Source: Pseudoalteromonas luteoviolacea (lineage in GTDB: Bacteria; Pseudomonadota; Gammaproteobacteria; Enterobacterales; Alteromonadaceae). From it: DNA of 64,000 nucleotides. Shown piece after piece: positions 1 through 8,673 of the stretch. Position numbers and translations under genes: made by a program. Location: contig NZ_CP015411.1 of assembly GCF_001750165.1 (NCBI RefSeq), positions 453,501 through 517,500 on the forward strand, given 5' to 3'. The notes under the pieces were generated by a model. That model was not told the DNA's origin. It saw only the letters and a program-made list of their open reading frames with translations, and ran no database searches. Numbering within the stretch: the stretch's first letter is position 1; each line of letters begins with the position of its first letter.

Positions 1-563
1 AACATACCTAAGGTTTACTCTAGGTAACTAGCTTATAAACTTGCATGTTGTTAGGCTGATTCTAGGTTATGCCTTGAGCTGGCTGTACAGTCAGATGTCA
101 ATCCATGTCCGTTAGAGGAACATGGCTGCGTTTCCGATAAGCCTAAATCAATTAATTGAGATATCAACTACTGTATTTACTAAGAACTAAACAGCTAATT
201 GAAAGTGAATATTATATCTAATTATTATAAAAAATAGGCCATAAAGTAGGGGAACACTGAAATGAACACCGACCGATTTTTGTAATTTAGCCAGTCATTT
301 TTAGGTTGGTGAATATATTTATGTTTGTCTTGTTATTACGAGTGTTATTTATTCTAGAGTGGTGGTTATTAGACGCGATGTCTTTATTTCATTGATTTAG
401 AACTCATGCTATTTCATAGTGATTTGTAACGTGTATGGAAATTAAAAAGGTACAGATTCAATAAAATGCTTAGGTGAGTTTGAGAGCATACATAAAATTT
501 GGCTTAGTGCTAAAGTAAAATAGGAATAATGCCGATACAAAGGCAATACAAAAAGGAGCTTTT
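1..563. other. non-coding, AT-rich
   Basis: I find no open frame worth calling on either strand. Stops are dense in all frames, and the longest ATG-initiated frame I noticed (near 321) is about 24 codons with no ribosome-binding site. A weak inverted repeat with arms ccatgt and acatgg lies near 104-127. The last bases hold an AAGGAG ribosome-binding site for the gene starting at 564, so its promoter must lie in this stretch, but I cannot place a convincing -35/-10 pair. Confidence 0.6.
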
Positions 564-1181
564 ATGACTATTAATTTTAATATCCATTCGTCGTTAACGA
601 CATCCACGCAAGCACAGTCCCACTCAGTGTCTTTAAAAACGCAATCAGAGTCTGCTGAAGTAAAGCTTGTTGAAGAACAATCAGCATCTGACGATTCGTC
701 GCCTATTGCAGTATTTTCAGGGGATGCACCGGGAAATTCACCATATAGTGCGCTTTTGAATCCCGAAGGTTTTGATTTCGATAATATGTCAATTAATGAA
801 TTTCACGGTATTGTGGATGCAATTCGAACATTGGAATCGGATATGACTCGTGCAAGTGGATTCACTGGCAGCTTAAGTGGTACTTTTTGGGAAGAGGTAA
901 TGGATGTCAAAGGGTCGTTGGAAACCATCGATTATACTTTACGTGACTTCACCGCTGACGAAAAAATTAATATTACTCATTTTTTTGCAGAGCATGTTGA
1001 AGGCGCTGCGCAAATGGAAAAAGAGAATTACCGCTCATTTCACGGTGTATTAGCGAATGCAAAGCAAACTCAACACACAGCTCATAAAATCATTTCCGAG
1101 TCATTTATAAAAGATTATCAAGAAAAAGCAGTGGCATTTTTACAAAGCCAAGAAACCAAAATAGTGGATACGCAGGCCTAA
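564..1181 (+). CDS. hypothetical protein, 205 aa
   Basis: I do not recognise this protein. The start is well supported by AAGGAG about 5 nt before the ATG. There is no signal peptide or membrane segment. Residues 1-50 are Ser/Thr/Gln-rich and probably disordered, as in many proteobacterial proteins linked to surface or flagellar functions. The rest (about 60-205) is acidic and probably helical, with the segments NEFHGIVDAIRTLESDM and FWEEVMDVKGSLETIDYTL. The stop codon lies in the loop of a terminator-like hairpin shared with the convergent downstream gene. It appears monocistronic. The function is unknown. Confidence 0.8.
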   Translation: MTINFNIHSSLTTSTQAQSHSVSLKTQSESAEVKLVEEQSASDDSSPIAVFSGDAPGNSPYSALLNPEGFDFDNMSINEFHGIVDAIRTLESDMTRASGFTGSLSGTFWEEVMDVKGSLETIDYTLRDFTADEKINITHFFAEHVEGAAQMEKENYRSFHGVLANAKQTQHTAHKIISESFIKDYQEKAVAFLQSQETKIVDTQA

Positions 1182-1191
1182 TTGGCCTGCG
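1171..1191. terminator. hairpin terminator between convergent genes
   Basis: A perfect 8-bp stem, CGCAGGCC / GGCCTGCG, encloses a 5-nt loop that contains the TAA stop of the upstream + strand gene. It is followed by a modest T-rich stretch (TTATGTTTAATT). It probably ends transcription of the 564 gene and may also serve the convergent gene ending at 1202. Confidence 0.6.
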
Positions 1192-1201
1192 TTATGTTTA
1201 A

Positions 1202-1708
1202 TTAATTTTCGCGGTATTCGTATCGTACGCCACCACGTGTACCGGTACCACCGCCATTGTTTCTTAATTTAAGTATATAGCTGCCTTGAGAAAGGTATCG
1301 ACCTATGTGCGTACCACTGTCGATTACTCTTCCGTCACGATATAATAGTAACTCCATATCATGGCCGTCATAATTTCTCTCTATCGTGAAAGCATAGGAG
1401 TTACATGAGCTTCCAAAACTCGAAAAGCGGGTGAGGGTCACTTCTTGATCTATTTTGGCACTTGCATATTTTGTATATTTATAAGTTTCGCATCGTCCCC
1501 ACTCAGGGTTTAATTCAGCAGCTCTTTGATTTACATCTAGCTCACCACTTTCAGATCTGTCTAACAGCTCTGCCATGGTAATACCTTCAGCTTTGGCCAC
1601 TGCTTCAGCTCTTTTGGTTAATTCTCCTTCTACCAATGCATGAGTCATTGCCGACGTGCCAACGAGTGTCGCTAATATAAGTGATTTTAATAAATTGGTA
1701 ACTTTCAT
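1202..1708 (-). CDS. small secreted protein of unknown function
   Basis: The protein has 168 aa with a Sec signal peptide: basic MKVTNLLKS, a hydrophobic core, and likely cleavage after ...TSAMTHA near residue 24. The start is supported by AAGGA 6 nt upstream. The mature part has a short helical stretch (residues 28-65) and then a beta-rich domain with two Cys (in GRCET and SSCNS) that could form a disulfide. The C-terminus (LYRDGRV..GTHIGRYLSQGSYILKLRNNGG) resembles pre-peptidase C-terminal (PPC) beta domains found on secreted hydrolases, but no catalytic domain is present. The PPC similarity is inference. An exported accessory or binding protein is plausible. Confidence 0.75.
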   Translation of the reverse strand: MKVTNLLKSLILATLVGTSAMTHALVEGELTKRAEAVAKAEGITMAELLDRSESGELDVNQRAAELNPEWGRCETYKYTKYASAKIDQEVTLTRFSSFGSSCNSYAFTIERNYDGHDMELLLYRDGRVIDSGTHIGRYLSQGSYILKLRNNGGGTGTRGGVRYEYREN

Positions 1709-2196
1709 AATATTCCTTGTTTTTTAATTTGTTTTATATGAAGTGTAAAAGGTGAAAGATTTTGTTACTTGACTCCTGAAAGCCCTTTCTCAGAATCAAA
1801 CACATAAAAAACATTAAATGATCTATATTTTAATTACAATGTAATTTTATTTTGTGGTAATTAATTTTTATTGATTATTTAATTTATTAAAAATTTAATG
1901 GGTTTTTATATTTTTCTTTTTTGTTTTGGTTGTTGGTTTGATGTTTTATTAATTTGTGTTTTGAATTGGTTTTTAACTTGTTGTGGTGTTTTTGGATTTT
2001 ATATTTTTGTTTTTTAGGGTGTTATTTAATTAATTTCTTCATGGCGGTGACGGTTTTGGTGGTGGCTCTTAAGCTTGTATAACGCTGCATGTTTAAATTG
2101 CGTTATATAAAGGTTTAATTTTTGTTTTTATTATGCGGGCAGTAAAAAATAATAAACCAAGCAAATACTTGGCTTTCGGGTTTGTGAGTCATTTAA
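1709..2196. other. AT-rich intergenic region with T/G-skewed tract
   Basis: No gene is supported. About 1890-2040 is strikingly poor in A and C on the + strand (long runs of T and TG), which is unusual base skew rather than simple AT-richness. Near 2040 there is a short Gly-coding stretch (GGC GGT GAC GGT TTT GGT GGT GGC TCT TAA) with an in-frame stop just upstream, so it is not a gene. The left end carries the ribosome-binding site of the minus-strand gene that starts at 1708. Confidence 0.5.
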
Positions 2197-4350
2197 TTAC
2201 TGGCTTAGAGTCAGCTCTACAAGCTCTTTTTTAGCATTTATGCGCAATGAAATTAAAGCGATCGAGTCACGCACGTCGGTAAGGTAATCGAGAGTTTTGG
2301 GAAGTGTCATGAGCTTTGTTAGTTGCTGTTGCTCAAGGTGATACCGCCAAAGCTCAAACTGCTCATTAATCCCATATATATGGTTGTTATCAAGCACGAA
2401 ACGTTTATCACTACCCTGAGCAACGAGTGCGTCTATTAAGGTATCTTCTATACCACCGGTCTGCCAAAATCGGTCAAGCTGATCAGTGTAGATAATATGC
2501 CCATTGCTCATACGCTGTGCCCAATTGACTGGCGAATCTTTGAGTACAGTAAAAGTTAATTCGGATAAGTTGAGTTTGGCAAATTTAAGCAGCCCAGCCA
2601 CTCGGATGTTTGCAAGCGCAGTGTGCTTACGACTATCCCAATGAAATAGCTGGTCAATTGGTACTGTGTAAGGGAAATGTTGGCTGGTGCCATCTAGTGA
2701 AAGTTGGTACAACTCCTTGTTTGCGTTGGTTAGAATACGCTTTCCATCTTGGCTCCAAGCTAGTCCGTCAATATAGTTATCCATTGCAAAGTTCGACAAT
2801 TGCTGAGTAGTTTTACCATCACTAACCCAAACTTGATCAATACCCGAACGCTGGGAGCGAAAAGCTAATTTTTTGCCATTGGGCTGAAAGACTGCGCTGC
2901 CTTCTGAGGAAATAGATCGTTCGATGATATTAAATTGGGTTTGATGATGATCTTTATGCGCTTCGTTTACTTCTGGAGCTGACCCTGCTATTTGCAGCGA
3001 TGCAATATCTCGGTCATAAAAGCCTTTGATGACCAATATGCGATCCCCATTTGGATGAAAGCTAGGCGAGCCCATAGGTTCATCTAGAGGTAAACTGACT
3101 TTTTCAATATCACCGTCGTAGGAAAGTGTAAAAAACTGCCGGCCAGTACTAAATACCAGTTTTTCATCTAGGGGGGAGAAACTAGGAGAAATAAGGCGAT
3201 ATTTTGCGACTTCTTGAGGATATTGAATAGCCACTTTTGAACGTATTTCTCCTGCAGGAGTGACTAGTTGTAAGTGGTATTCACCATCTGTGTTTATAGT
3301 GGTGAGGGCGAGTAGGTTTTCTTGTGTGGAATAGGCATATGAAATGACGTTTTCGTTTTCTGAGCCATAAATGAGCTGGCTTTCTTTCGTTTCAATTGTA
3401 TAGCGTATTAACTCCCATCTGGCTTGGTATTGTTGTAAAAGTGCAAGGTGGCCACCTGCCATCCAATTGGGGGAGCGTAGCCGGGAATGTTTACATTCCA
3501 TGATACTTGTAGGCTGTTGAGGTGATATTAGCGACTGAGCAAAATCTAAGCTCATAAGCTGATAACACTGTTTTTGTGTGATGGGTTTTCTGCAATCTTG
3601 CTCTTGTACAAAGTAAAGAGTTTTACCATCTTCTGAGAAGGTATGTGTGCCGTTTGAGTTGAGTTGTTGTGTGAGCTGGAATTCAGCTTGAGTTTGGGTG
3701 TGTTTAGCCCAAATATTATTGATACACAGGCGGTCTTCATAACGATGAAAAACCACATAGTCGCCCTTGGGTGAATAGATCCCTGCATTTTCTCTGTTGT
3801 CTGTGGCTGTAAGCGCCGTGAGCTTTTCAACGTTAAAAGATTGTGGGTCTGGATGAAATATCAGTGCGATTGCACCTAAAGCGATGCAGCAACTTAGCGC
3901 GGTGAGTACTATTTTATGCTTACCAGCACTTTTATTTTGGCGAGGCGTCGCGGGCAGTTCGGGTGATATTGTTTGTTCGGTATGTGCATGGTTGGTAAGT
4001 GGTAAGTGGTTGTTTGTGACTACTGTATTACTATTATCCCACGTGACTTCAGCTTCTAAGCTATAACCTTGCTTTGCATGTGTTTTAATGAACACTTGTT
4101 CTTTGCCATCGTCTCCAAATGCTTTTCTAAGTTGTGCGATACTGCGCTGTAACGTATTAGGTGAGACGATAACGTCGTGCCATACTGCATCGAGCAGTCT
4201 GTCTTGACTCAATACTTTACCTTGATGCTGTGCTAAGACATTTAGCACTGCCAGCGCTTTAGGGGCGAGTGTCTGGGTATGATCTTGGTATTTAATTTGG
4301 TTTCTGGACAAATCGATATAAAAGTCGCCTACCCAATATTGTTGTTGCAT
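2197..4350 (-). CDS. CadC-like membrane-bound winged-helix regulator with beta-propeller domain
   Basis: Residues 1-100 are an OmpR/PhoB-type winged-helix DNA-binding domain (LAPKALAVLNVLAQHQGKVL...VSPNTLQRSIAQLRKAF...YSLEAEV). A linker follows, then one transmembrane helix at about 147-170 (IVLTALSCCIALGAIALIF), then a periplasmic region of over 500 aa with TolB/PD40-like repeats such as NAGIYSPKGDYVVFHR and AVFQPNGKKLAFRSQRSGID. This is the ToxR/CadC one-component design, in which a periplasmic sensor controls DNA binding by the cytoplasmic head without phosphorylation. I chose the ATG at 4350, preceded by GGGAAAG, over an upstream GTG at 4362. It is divergent from an esterase and a serine hydrolase gene, which are natural candidate targets. 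The ligand is unknown. Confidence 0.87.
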   Translation of the reverse strand: MQQQYWVGDFYIDLSRNQIKYQDHTQTLAPKALAVLNVLAQHQGKVLSQDRLLDAVWHDVIVSPNTLQRSIAQLRKAFGDDGKEQVFIKTHAKQGYSLEAEVTWDNSNTVVTNNHLPLTNHAHTEQTISPELPATPRQNKSAGKHKIVLTALSCCIALGAIALIFHPDPQSFNVEKLTALTATDNRENAGIYSPKGDYVVFHRYEDRLCINNIWAKHTQTQAEFQLTQQLNSNGTHTFSEDGKTLYFVQEQDCRKPITQKQCYQLMSLDFAQSLISPQQPTSIMECKHSRLRSPNWMAGGHLALLQQYQARWELIRYTIETKESQLIYGSENENVISYAYSTQENLLALTTINTDGEYHLQLVTPAGEIRSKVAIQYPQEVAKYRLISPSFSPLDEKLVFSTGRQFFTLSYDGDIEKVSLPLDEPMGSPSFHPNGDRILVIKGFYDRDIASLQIAGSAPEVNEAHKDHHQTQFNIIERSISSEGSAVFQPNGKKLAFRSQRSGIDQVWVSDGKTTQQLSNFAMDNYIDGLAWSQDGKRILTNANKELYQLSLDGTSQHFPYTVPIDQLFHWDSRKHTALANIRVAGLLKFAKLNLSELTFTVLKDSPVNWAQRMSNGHIIYTDQLDRFWQTGGIEDTLIDALVAQGSDKRFVLDNNHIYGINEQFELWRYHLEQQQLTKLMTLPKTLDYLTDVRDSIALISLRINAKKELVELTLSQ

Positions 4351-4608
4351 AGTCTTTCCCACTGGTCGATGGCAGTTGTCATTATTATCTTATTCTGCAA
4401 AAAGCATGGTTAACATACGTAATTGATAGTGAAATATCAATTATAACCAATTGAATATTTTGCTATTTTATTCTTCATTGCAAAGTCAACGAGACGTCAG
4501 CAAGACATCAAGCATCTTGTTCCAAGCGCATTAATCTTATCTCTGAGCCAATCAACGATACATTGCTTTTTAGCCAAGTTTATAGAGTATAAATAACGAG
4601 GAACAATG

Positions 4609-5445
4609 ATGAAAAAATTTGTGCAAGTATTGATATATATGATGTTGCCCATGTGGCAGTTACAAGCGATGGAGTTTGATGCATATACCACGCCCCAAAC
4701 GCAAGTTGTGCCCATCGTCAGTTCGGTAAATGGTGGTCAATATGAACTGCTGGTCAAATTACCAGAAGGCTATGGAAAAGATCTAAAACGTCGTTACCCA
4801 GTTGTGTATTTCACTGATGCAGTATGGCAACTAGACTTGCTATCCGCAGCAACCACATTTTTAATGGATGATGCAATTTTAGTTGGGATATCTTGGCAAA
4901 AAGACATGCCGAGAGGAGACGGTAAGGTTGCGGTGCCGCACGCCAGCCGGTTTCGAGACTATACGGTGACTCCGTCAACGGACAAAGCTCGTCAGGCCAA
5001 ATATCACTTTGGCCAAGCTGAAAAACATTTAGCCTTCATTCGCAATGACGTCATTAAACGGGTTGATACACTCTACAGAACCAAATCTGACCAGCGCGCA
5101 TACTTTGGTTATTCACTTGGTGGTCAATTTGGGGTCTACGTCTTAGCTGCACAACCGGATACCTTCAATCACTACATATTAGGCAGTCCAGCTTTAGGTG
5201 GCAGTATGGACTATTTAAGCAATTTATTGAGTCAGCAGAAGCAACTTAAAGCAAATGTGTTTATCTCATATGGCGACCAAGAAGCGCGCCTTAAAACGCA
5301 TGTTGATGTGCTGCTCTCCAAGCTAAATGCGCGTAAGCATAGTCAATTGTCTTTAACACATGAAGTGATGGAAGGAGATCATTCTCAAGCGGTACCAATG
5401 ACAGCGGCTCGTGGAGTGTCATGGCTGTCGAAATTAACACAATAG
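4609..5445 (+). CDS. exported alpha/beta hydrolase, putative esterase (IroE/Fes-like)
   Basis: The protein has 278 aa with a signal peptide (KKFVQVLIYMMLPMWQLQA) and a PF00756-type esterase fold. The nucleophile elbow is GYSLGG (Ser about 169), and a His near the C-terminus in GDHSQAVP completes the likely catalytic triad. RRYPVVYFTDAVW and ILVGISW match the early core strands of trilactone or polyol esterases. The gene starts ATGATG; GAGGA is 6 nt from the second ATG (4609) and only 3 nt from the first (4606), so I prefer 4609. The next gene starts 40 bp downstream on the same strand, suggesting co-transcription. The substrate is unknown; siderophore or carbohydrate esters are possible. Confidence 0.85.
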   Translation: MKKFVQVLIYMMLPMWQLQAMEFDAYTTPQTQVVPIVSSVNGGQYELLVKLPEGYGKDLKRRYPVVYFTDAVWQLDLLSAATTFLMDDAILVGISWQKDMPRGDGKVAVPHASRFRDYTVTPSTDKARQAKYHFGQAEKHLAFIRNDVIKRVDTLYRTKSDQRAYFGYSLGGQFGVYVLAAQPDTFNHYILGSPALGGSMDYLSNLLSQQKQLKANVFISYGDQEARLKTHVDVLLSKLNARKHSQLSLTHEVMEGDHSQAVPMTAARGVSWLSKLTQ

Positions 5446-5485
5446 AGTTTGTGTATAGAGATTGATTAAATGGAGGGAGGAGCTG

Positions 5486-6715
5486 ATGAGAGTACCTTTT
5501 AACAAACTAGCTAAAAAAAAGCTGATCATATTGACTTGTGTTGTTACGCTGGCCGCCGCAACTATATCGGCTAAAGAAAATAATTCAGTAGTACTTATGG
5601 CAACGGCAACGGAGAAAGCGTTGCCCCACTCGGAGTTACCGAGTTTTAACGTGCCGTACATTAGCTTTTCACCAGAACAGCTAGGTGATGGCATCCAAGT
5701 TGGCAAATTTGATAGCTTCAATGCTGATAAAGCGAAGCTCAATGAGTTTGCTAAGAAAATAAATGTACAAACATTTGGAAAGTACGACAGTTTGCTGGTT
5801 GTGAAGGGTGATTCACTGATCTTTGAATCTTACTATTTACGGGGCAGAATTGATAAACCTCATCGCCAAGCATCAGTGACTAAAGCTATTTTGAGTTTAG
5901 CTATCGGTCGTGCCATTGCGCTTGGTCATTTAAATAAATCCGATCTGAACAAGCCTATAGTATCATTTTTTCATGATTTGAACCCAGCGCAGTTTTCATC
6001 GGGGGTGAAGAGCATTACTTTGCATCAAGTTTTAACGATGCGATCAGGGTTACGTATGGATGGTGAACGATTTGCAGCTGCAATTGAAAAGTTGGGAAAA
6101 AAAAGTACTCATGATCAGTTACAAGCGATATTGTCATCTTCATCACCAATTACGCCTTTGAGCCAAGTATTTAACTATCAAAGTGAAGATCCGGAGCTTG
6201 CAATGCTTGTGCTCAATGCGGTGGTACCAAATGGGGCCAAAGCTTTTATCGAAAAGGAACTTTTTCACAAGTTAGGGATTTTCAACTATCAGTGGCGAGA
6301 AGGGAGCTGCGGTTTACCCATAGGCGCATATGGTGCAGAGTTGACATCAAGAGATATGGTTAAATTGGGTTTGCTAGTTAAATCTGAGGGTAAATGGCAG
6401 GGTAAGCAGTTGCTCCCCAAAGCGTACTTAGCTAAATCATCCAATGAAATAGTCGCACTGAATGAAAGTGATATATTTTTTACAGGTAATAGGGTTAAAA
6501 ATCCTGGGTATGGTTATTATTGGTGGCAAGCAGACATGCTTATTGGTAATAAACGCTATCTGACTCGCTCAGCACAAGGTGGGGGAGGGCAATATATTGT
6601 TATCATAGACAAGTTAGATTTAATGATAGTGACAACAGGCCATGAGCGTGATGAGCAAACAATGAAGGTGATTGCCGAAGAGTTGTTACCTTTATTTTTG
6701 CCACAAAATAGCTAA
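5486..6715 (+). CDS. class C beta-lactamase-family serine hydrolase
   Basis: The protein has 409 aa with an N-terminal signal or anchor (LAKKKLIILTCVVTLAAATISA). The active-site motif is RQASVTKAIL (SxxK), followed by HQVLTMRSGL, a YQS triad (FNYQSEDPELAML) in the YxN position, and a late Gly-rich GGGGQY in the KTG region. It belongs to the EstB/AmpC-like penicillin-binding hydrolase superfamily (PF00144), whose members are esterases, peptidases or lactamases. The open frame extends to a TTG at 5462, but GGAGGGAGG sits just before the ATG at 5486, which I take as the start. It probably forms an operon with the upstream esterase. The YQS variant and family breadth make true beta-lactamase activity unlikely. 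Confidence 0.87.
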   Translation: MRVPFNKLAKKKLIILTCVVTLAAATISAKENNSVVLMATATEKALPHSELPSFNVPYISFSPEQLGDGIQVGKFDSFNADKAKLNEFAKKINVQTFGKYDSLLVVKGDSLIFESYYLRGRIDKPHRQASVTKAILSLAIGRAIALGHLNKSDLNKPIVSFFHDLNPAQFSSGVKSITLHQVLTMRSGLRMDGERFAAAIEKLGKKSTHDQLQAILSSSSPITPLSQVFNYQSEDPELAMLVLNAVVPNGAKAFIEKELFHKLGIFNYQWREGSCGLPIGAYGAELTSRDMVKLGLLVKSEGKWQGKQLLPKAYLAKSSNEIVALNESDIFFTGNRVKNPGYGYYWWQADMLIGNKRYLTRSAQGGGGQYIVIIDKLDLMIVTTGHERDEQTMKVIAEELLPLFLPQNS

Positions 6716-7752
6716 AGAACCTAATCAGGAATTTTGGTTCTGATTTTTATCATAGACACTTTGAATTGACCAGCCACGGTATGAAGTCTGGGTGTATGCA
6801 CTTTACGTTGTGGTGCCCAGCTTTTAAGACATGCCCGAGCGTTGTTTATTGGTTTATTTGTTACCGCTTTCAGTTCGTAAACTCTCACCGTATTGACTAA
6901 GCCATCCTATGAAGTGCTTATTTAAACAGCGCCTCTGTGAATAATATGGTGGTCGCAAAAATCTGATTGTATTTAAGCTAATCATAACAGTCTCATAAAC
7001 ACACTGTTTTGTTTTTCTATCTTTCACAATATTGTGAATGATCTACCATTACATTTGTTAAATCTACCGCGCGGTATACGTTAGCTTAATTAATGATTAT
7101 TGTTATTTGTTTTAACTAATCTGATTATGGCTTCGGTGCTCATTTTATGAATGGGCTTTACTCAATTTTACCTAGGTGAGAATATTATAATTTTTCGAGA
7201 GGTGGTTGGTTTTTTTAAACCTCCGAATAAATGGTAGTAAGATTTAATGCGTGCGCTTTTATTTCCACTATGTAAAATTTAAAGGTGTTTGGGTTTTGAT
7301 TTGTATGGTTTTTTTAATTGTTAAGTCCTAGTGAAATATGATTAGGGGGGTATTTAAACTCATCGGTGATGTGCTTTACAGGTGTGGTGTAGCATATGGG
7401 TTAACTATCTCCAGTATCAAGTTTTAAATTAACGCTTTTTAGCCATGATGTACCAGGGTGATTAGCTGCCTGATTTTTTACAGGAGTTGCTAGTGATAAA
7501 TCTAATTTATCTGCCAGATTTTTTAATTCAGGGTTAATGGTTTTTAGGAGGTTACATTGTTATTTAATAATTTTTATTTCAGCGATTATTTATAATGTAC
7601 AGTTTTTTTCTAAGTTTATCTTGCTATCTTTCTAAAATACTTAGTTATTTTTTATTTAGAAAAGGTTGTGTTTTTTTTCAGGGTTATATGTTTTTTTTAA
7701 ATTTTTTTGTGTGTAGGTTAAATGGGAGCTCGATAAAAAACAGGAATAAAAA
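6716..7752. other. long gene-free region with possible decayed remnants
   Basis: No intact gene is visible. Two minus-strand frames stay open unusually long without a convincing start: 6721-6906 (about 61 codons, in a stretch of clearly higher G+C than its flanks, also open on the opposite strand) and 7401-7559 (about 52 codons). The first could be a dispersed repeat, the second a truncated gene tail. From about 7560 to 7730 the sequence becomes very T-rich, with several runs of 6-8 T. The final bases (CAGGAATAAAAA) hold the ribosome-binding site of the peptide gene at 7753. Confidence 0.5.
7401..7559 (-). pseudogene. possible remnant of an unidentified gene (C-terminal tail)
   Basis: The frame runs about 52 codons from just after a TAA to a TAA at 7401-7403, with no ATG, GTG or TTG initiator near its beginning. 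The translation (including INPELKNLADKLDLSLATP and GTSWLKSVNLKLDTGDS) has a protein-like composition, with helical heptads followed by a Trp-containing polar tail. That is unlike the low-complexity translations of the surrounding T-rich DNA. I do not recognise a family. A chance frame is quite possible. Confidence 0.2.
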
Positions 7753-7971
7753 ATGAACATTAAACTTAAAAAAACTAAACTAAAATCTCTTACTAAAACC
7801 CACAACTCTATTAGTGAAGGTATGACACCTCAAATCGCTGGCGGTAGCAGTCGTCCGGGTGGTGGTGGAACATATACTCCGACTCAGATAACGCATTGTG
7901 ATGTGAATTTATGTCATAGCGCTCAGGGGGAAGATATGGTTTGTAATATTACAGGCACGGTCCGTCATTAA
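7753..7971 (+). CDS. GG-leader peptide, putative RiPP/lanthipeptide-like precursor (three Cys)
   Basis: The peptide has 72 aa with AGGA about 7 nt before the ATG. The N-terminus (MNIKLKKTKLKSL) and TPQIAGG at 25-31 match the leader pattern of Gly-Gly-cleaved peptide precursors of the class I lanthipeptide-like type. Cleavage after Gly31 would release a 41-aa core with a Gly-rich start, several Thr, and Cys49, Cys54 and Cys64. The leader pattern is shared with the peptide encoded at 40296-40466 on the other strand. No LanB/LanC-like enzyme or C39 peptidase exporter lies in this window, so processing would have to be encoded elsewhere. A strong terminator follows. Modification and function are inference. 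Confidence 0.8.
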   Translation: MNIKLKKTKLKSLTKTHNSISEGMTPQIAGGSSRPGGGGTYTPTQITHCDVNLCHSAQGEDMVCNITGTVRH

Positions 7972-7981
7972 ATTTGCATGT

Positions 7982-8009
7982 GAGCCCATTTTGGGCTCGT
8001 TTATTTTTT
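7982..8009 (+). terminator. rho-independent terminator after peptide gene
   Basis: The stem GAGCCCA / TGGGCTC (7 bp) with a TTT loop is followed by GTTTATTTTTTA. It lies 10 bp after the stop codon of the peptide gene, supporting a short monocistronic transcript. Confidence 0.85.
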
Positions 8010-8673
8010 ACCAAAGCCTTGACGTTTTATATACAATGTAAGAACTTTTTTTTGGCAAGATTTGTTTTATTTACTAAATGGTAAGCTTATCTTCTATAAT
8101 TAAATATAAGCCTAGTTAAGGAAGGGGGAATTATCATTTGATTCATAGGATATTGTTCTATGGTAAAAATAAGATATGTAATTTTAGGCTTACTTAGTAA
8201 TTCTAGTAATTTCAATTCATTTCATCTTACCTTGCTTAGCACTTGATTTTTTAATTGTTAAGGTCTTTTTATTTATTAAAATCACTAATCCAATATTGCT
8301 TGATAAACTAATGGCAATTCTCCTTATTGTGATTACGAGTAATGATACCGTATGAATATGTTTATATTTGACTTAATTAACACGCTTTTTAGCATTGGAA
8401 AGTCGATGATAAAGACAGCAGATGTTGTTGGTTAATTAATGTTTTCTTGGTGTTTGTAAGTCTATTTATAATAATTGGCTTGGTTTTTTTATGTTTAATT
8501 ATGTGAGATTTTTTTCTTATTTCAACAAAGGCTTGTGTTAAAGTTAAGCTTGTAATGGCTGTTTGATTAATGTTTGTTTCTAAATGTTCCCCCTTTTTAT
8601 TTTCTTTTTTTTAATTTTTTTCTTTATGGTTATTTTTAAAGTTAAATTTAAAATAGAGTTAGGAAGGAAATAA
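8010..8673. other. AT-rich gene-free region
   Basis: No gene is supported. Short frames occur (28 codons from 8160; 27 codons from 8352 encoding a hydrophobic, amphipathic-looking peptide), but neither has a good ribosome-binding site. About 8440-8640 is again T-rich on the + strand with long T runs. GGAAGGAAA at 8662-8670 is the ribosome-binding site of the broken gene starting at 8674. Confidence 0.5.

Noticed and set aside
2034..2076. Short Gly-rich reading (HGGDGFGGGS then stop) that looks like the core of another GG-type peptide
   Set aside because: An in-frame TAA lies 12 bases upstream, and there is no leader or ribosome-binding site in that frame.
6721..6906. Minus-strand frame of about 61 codons that might be a transposase or other gene remnant
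   Set aside because: No recognisable motif and no ribosome-binding site; the opposite strand is equally open. Kept only as part of the gene-free region finding.
8160..8246. 28-codon frame MVKIRYVILGLL... resembling a signal peptide
   Set aside because: No ribosome-binding site, and chance frames of this length are common in AT-rich DNA.
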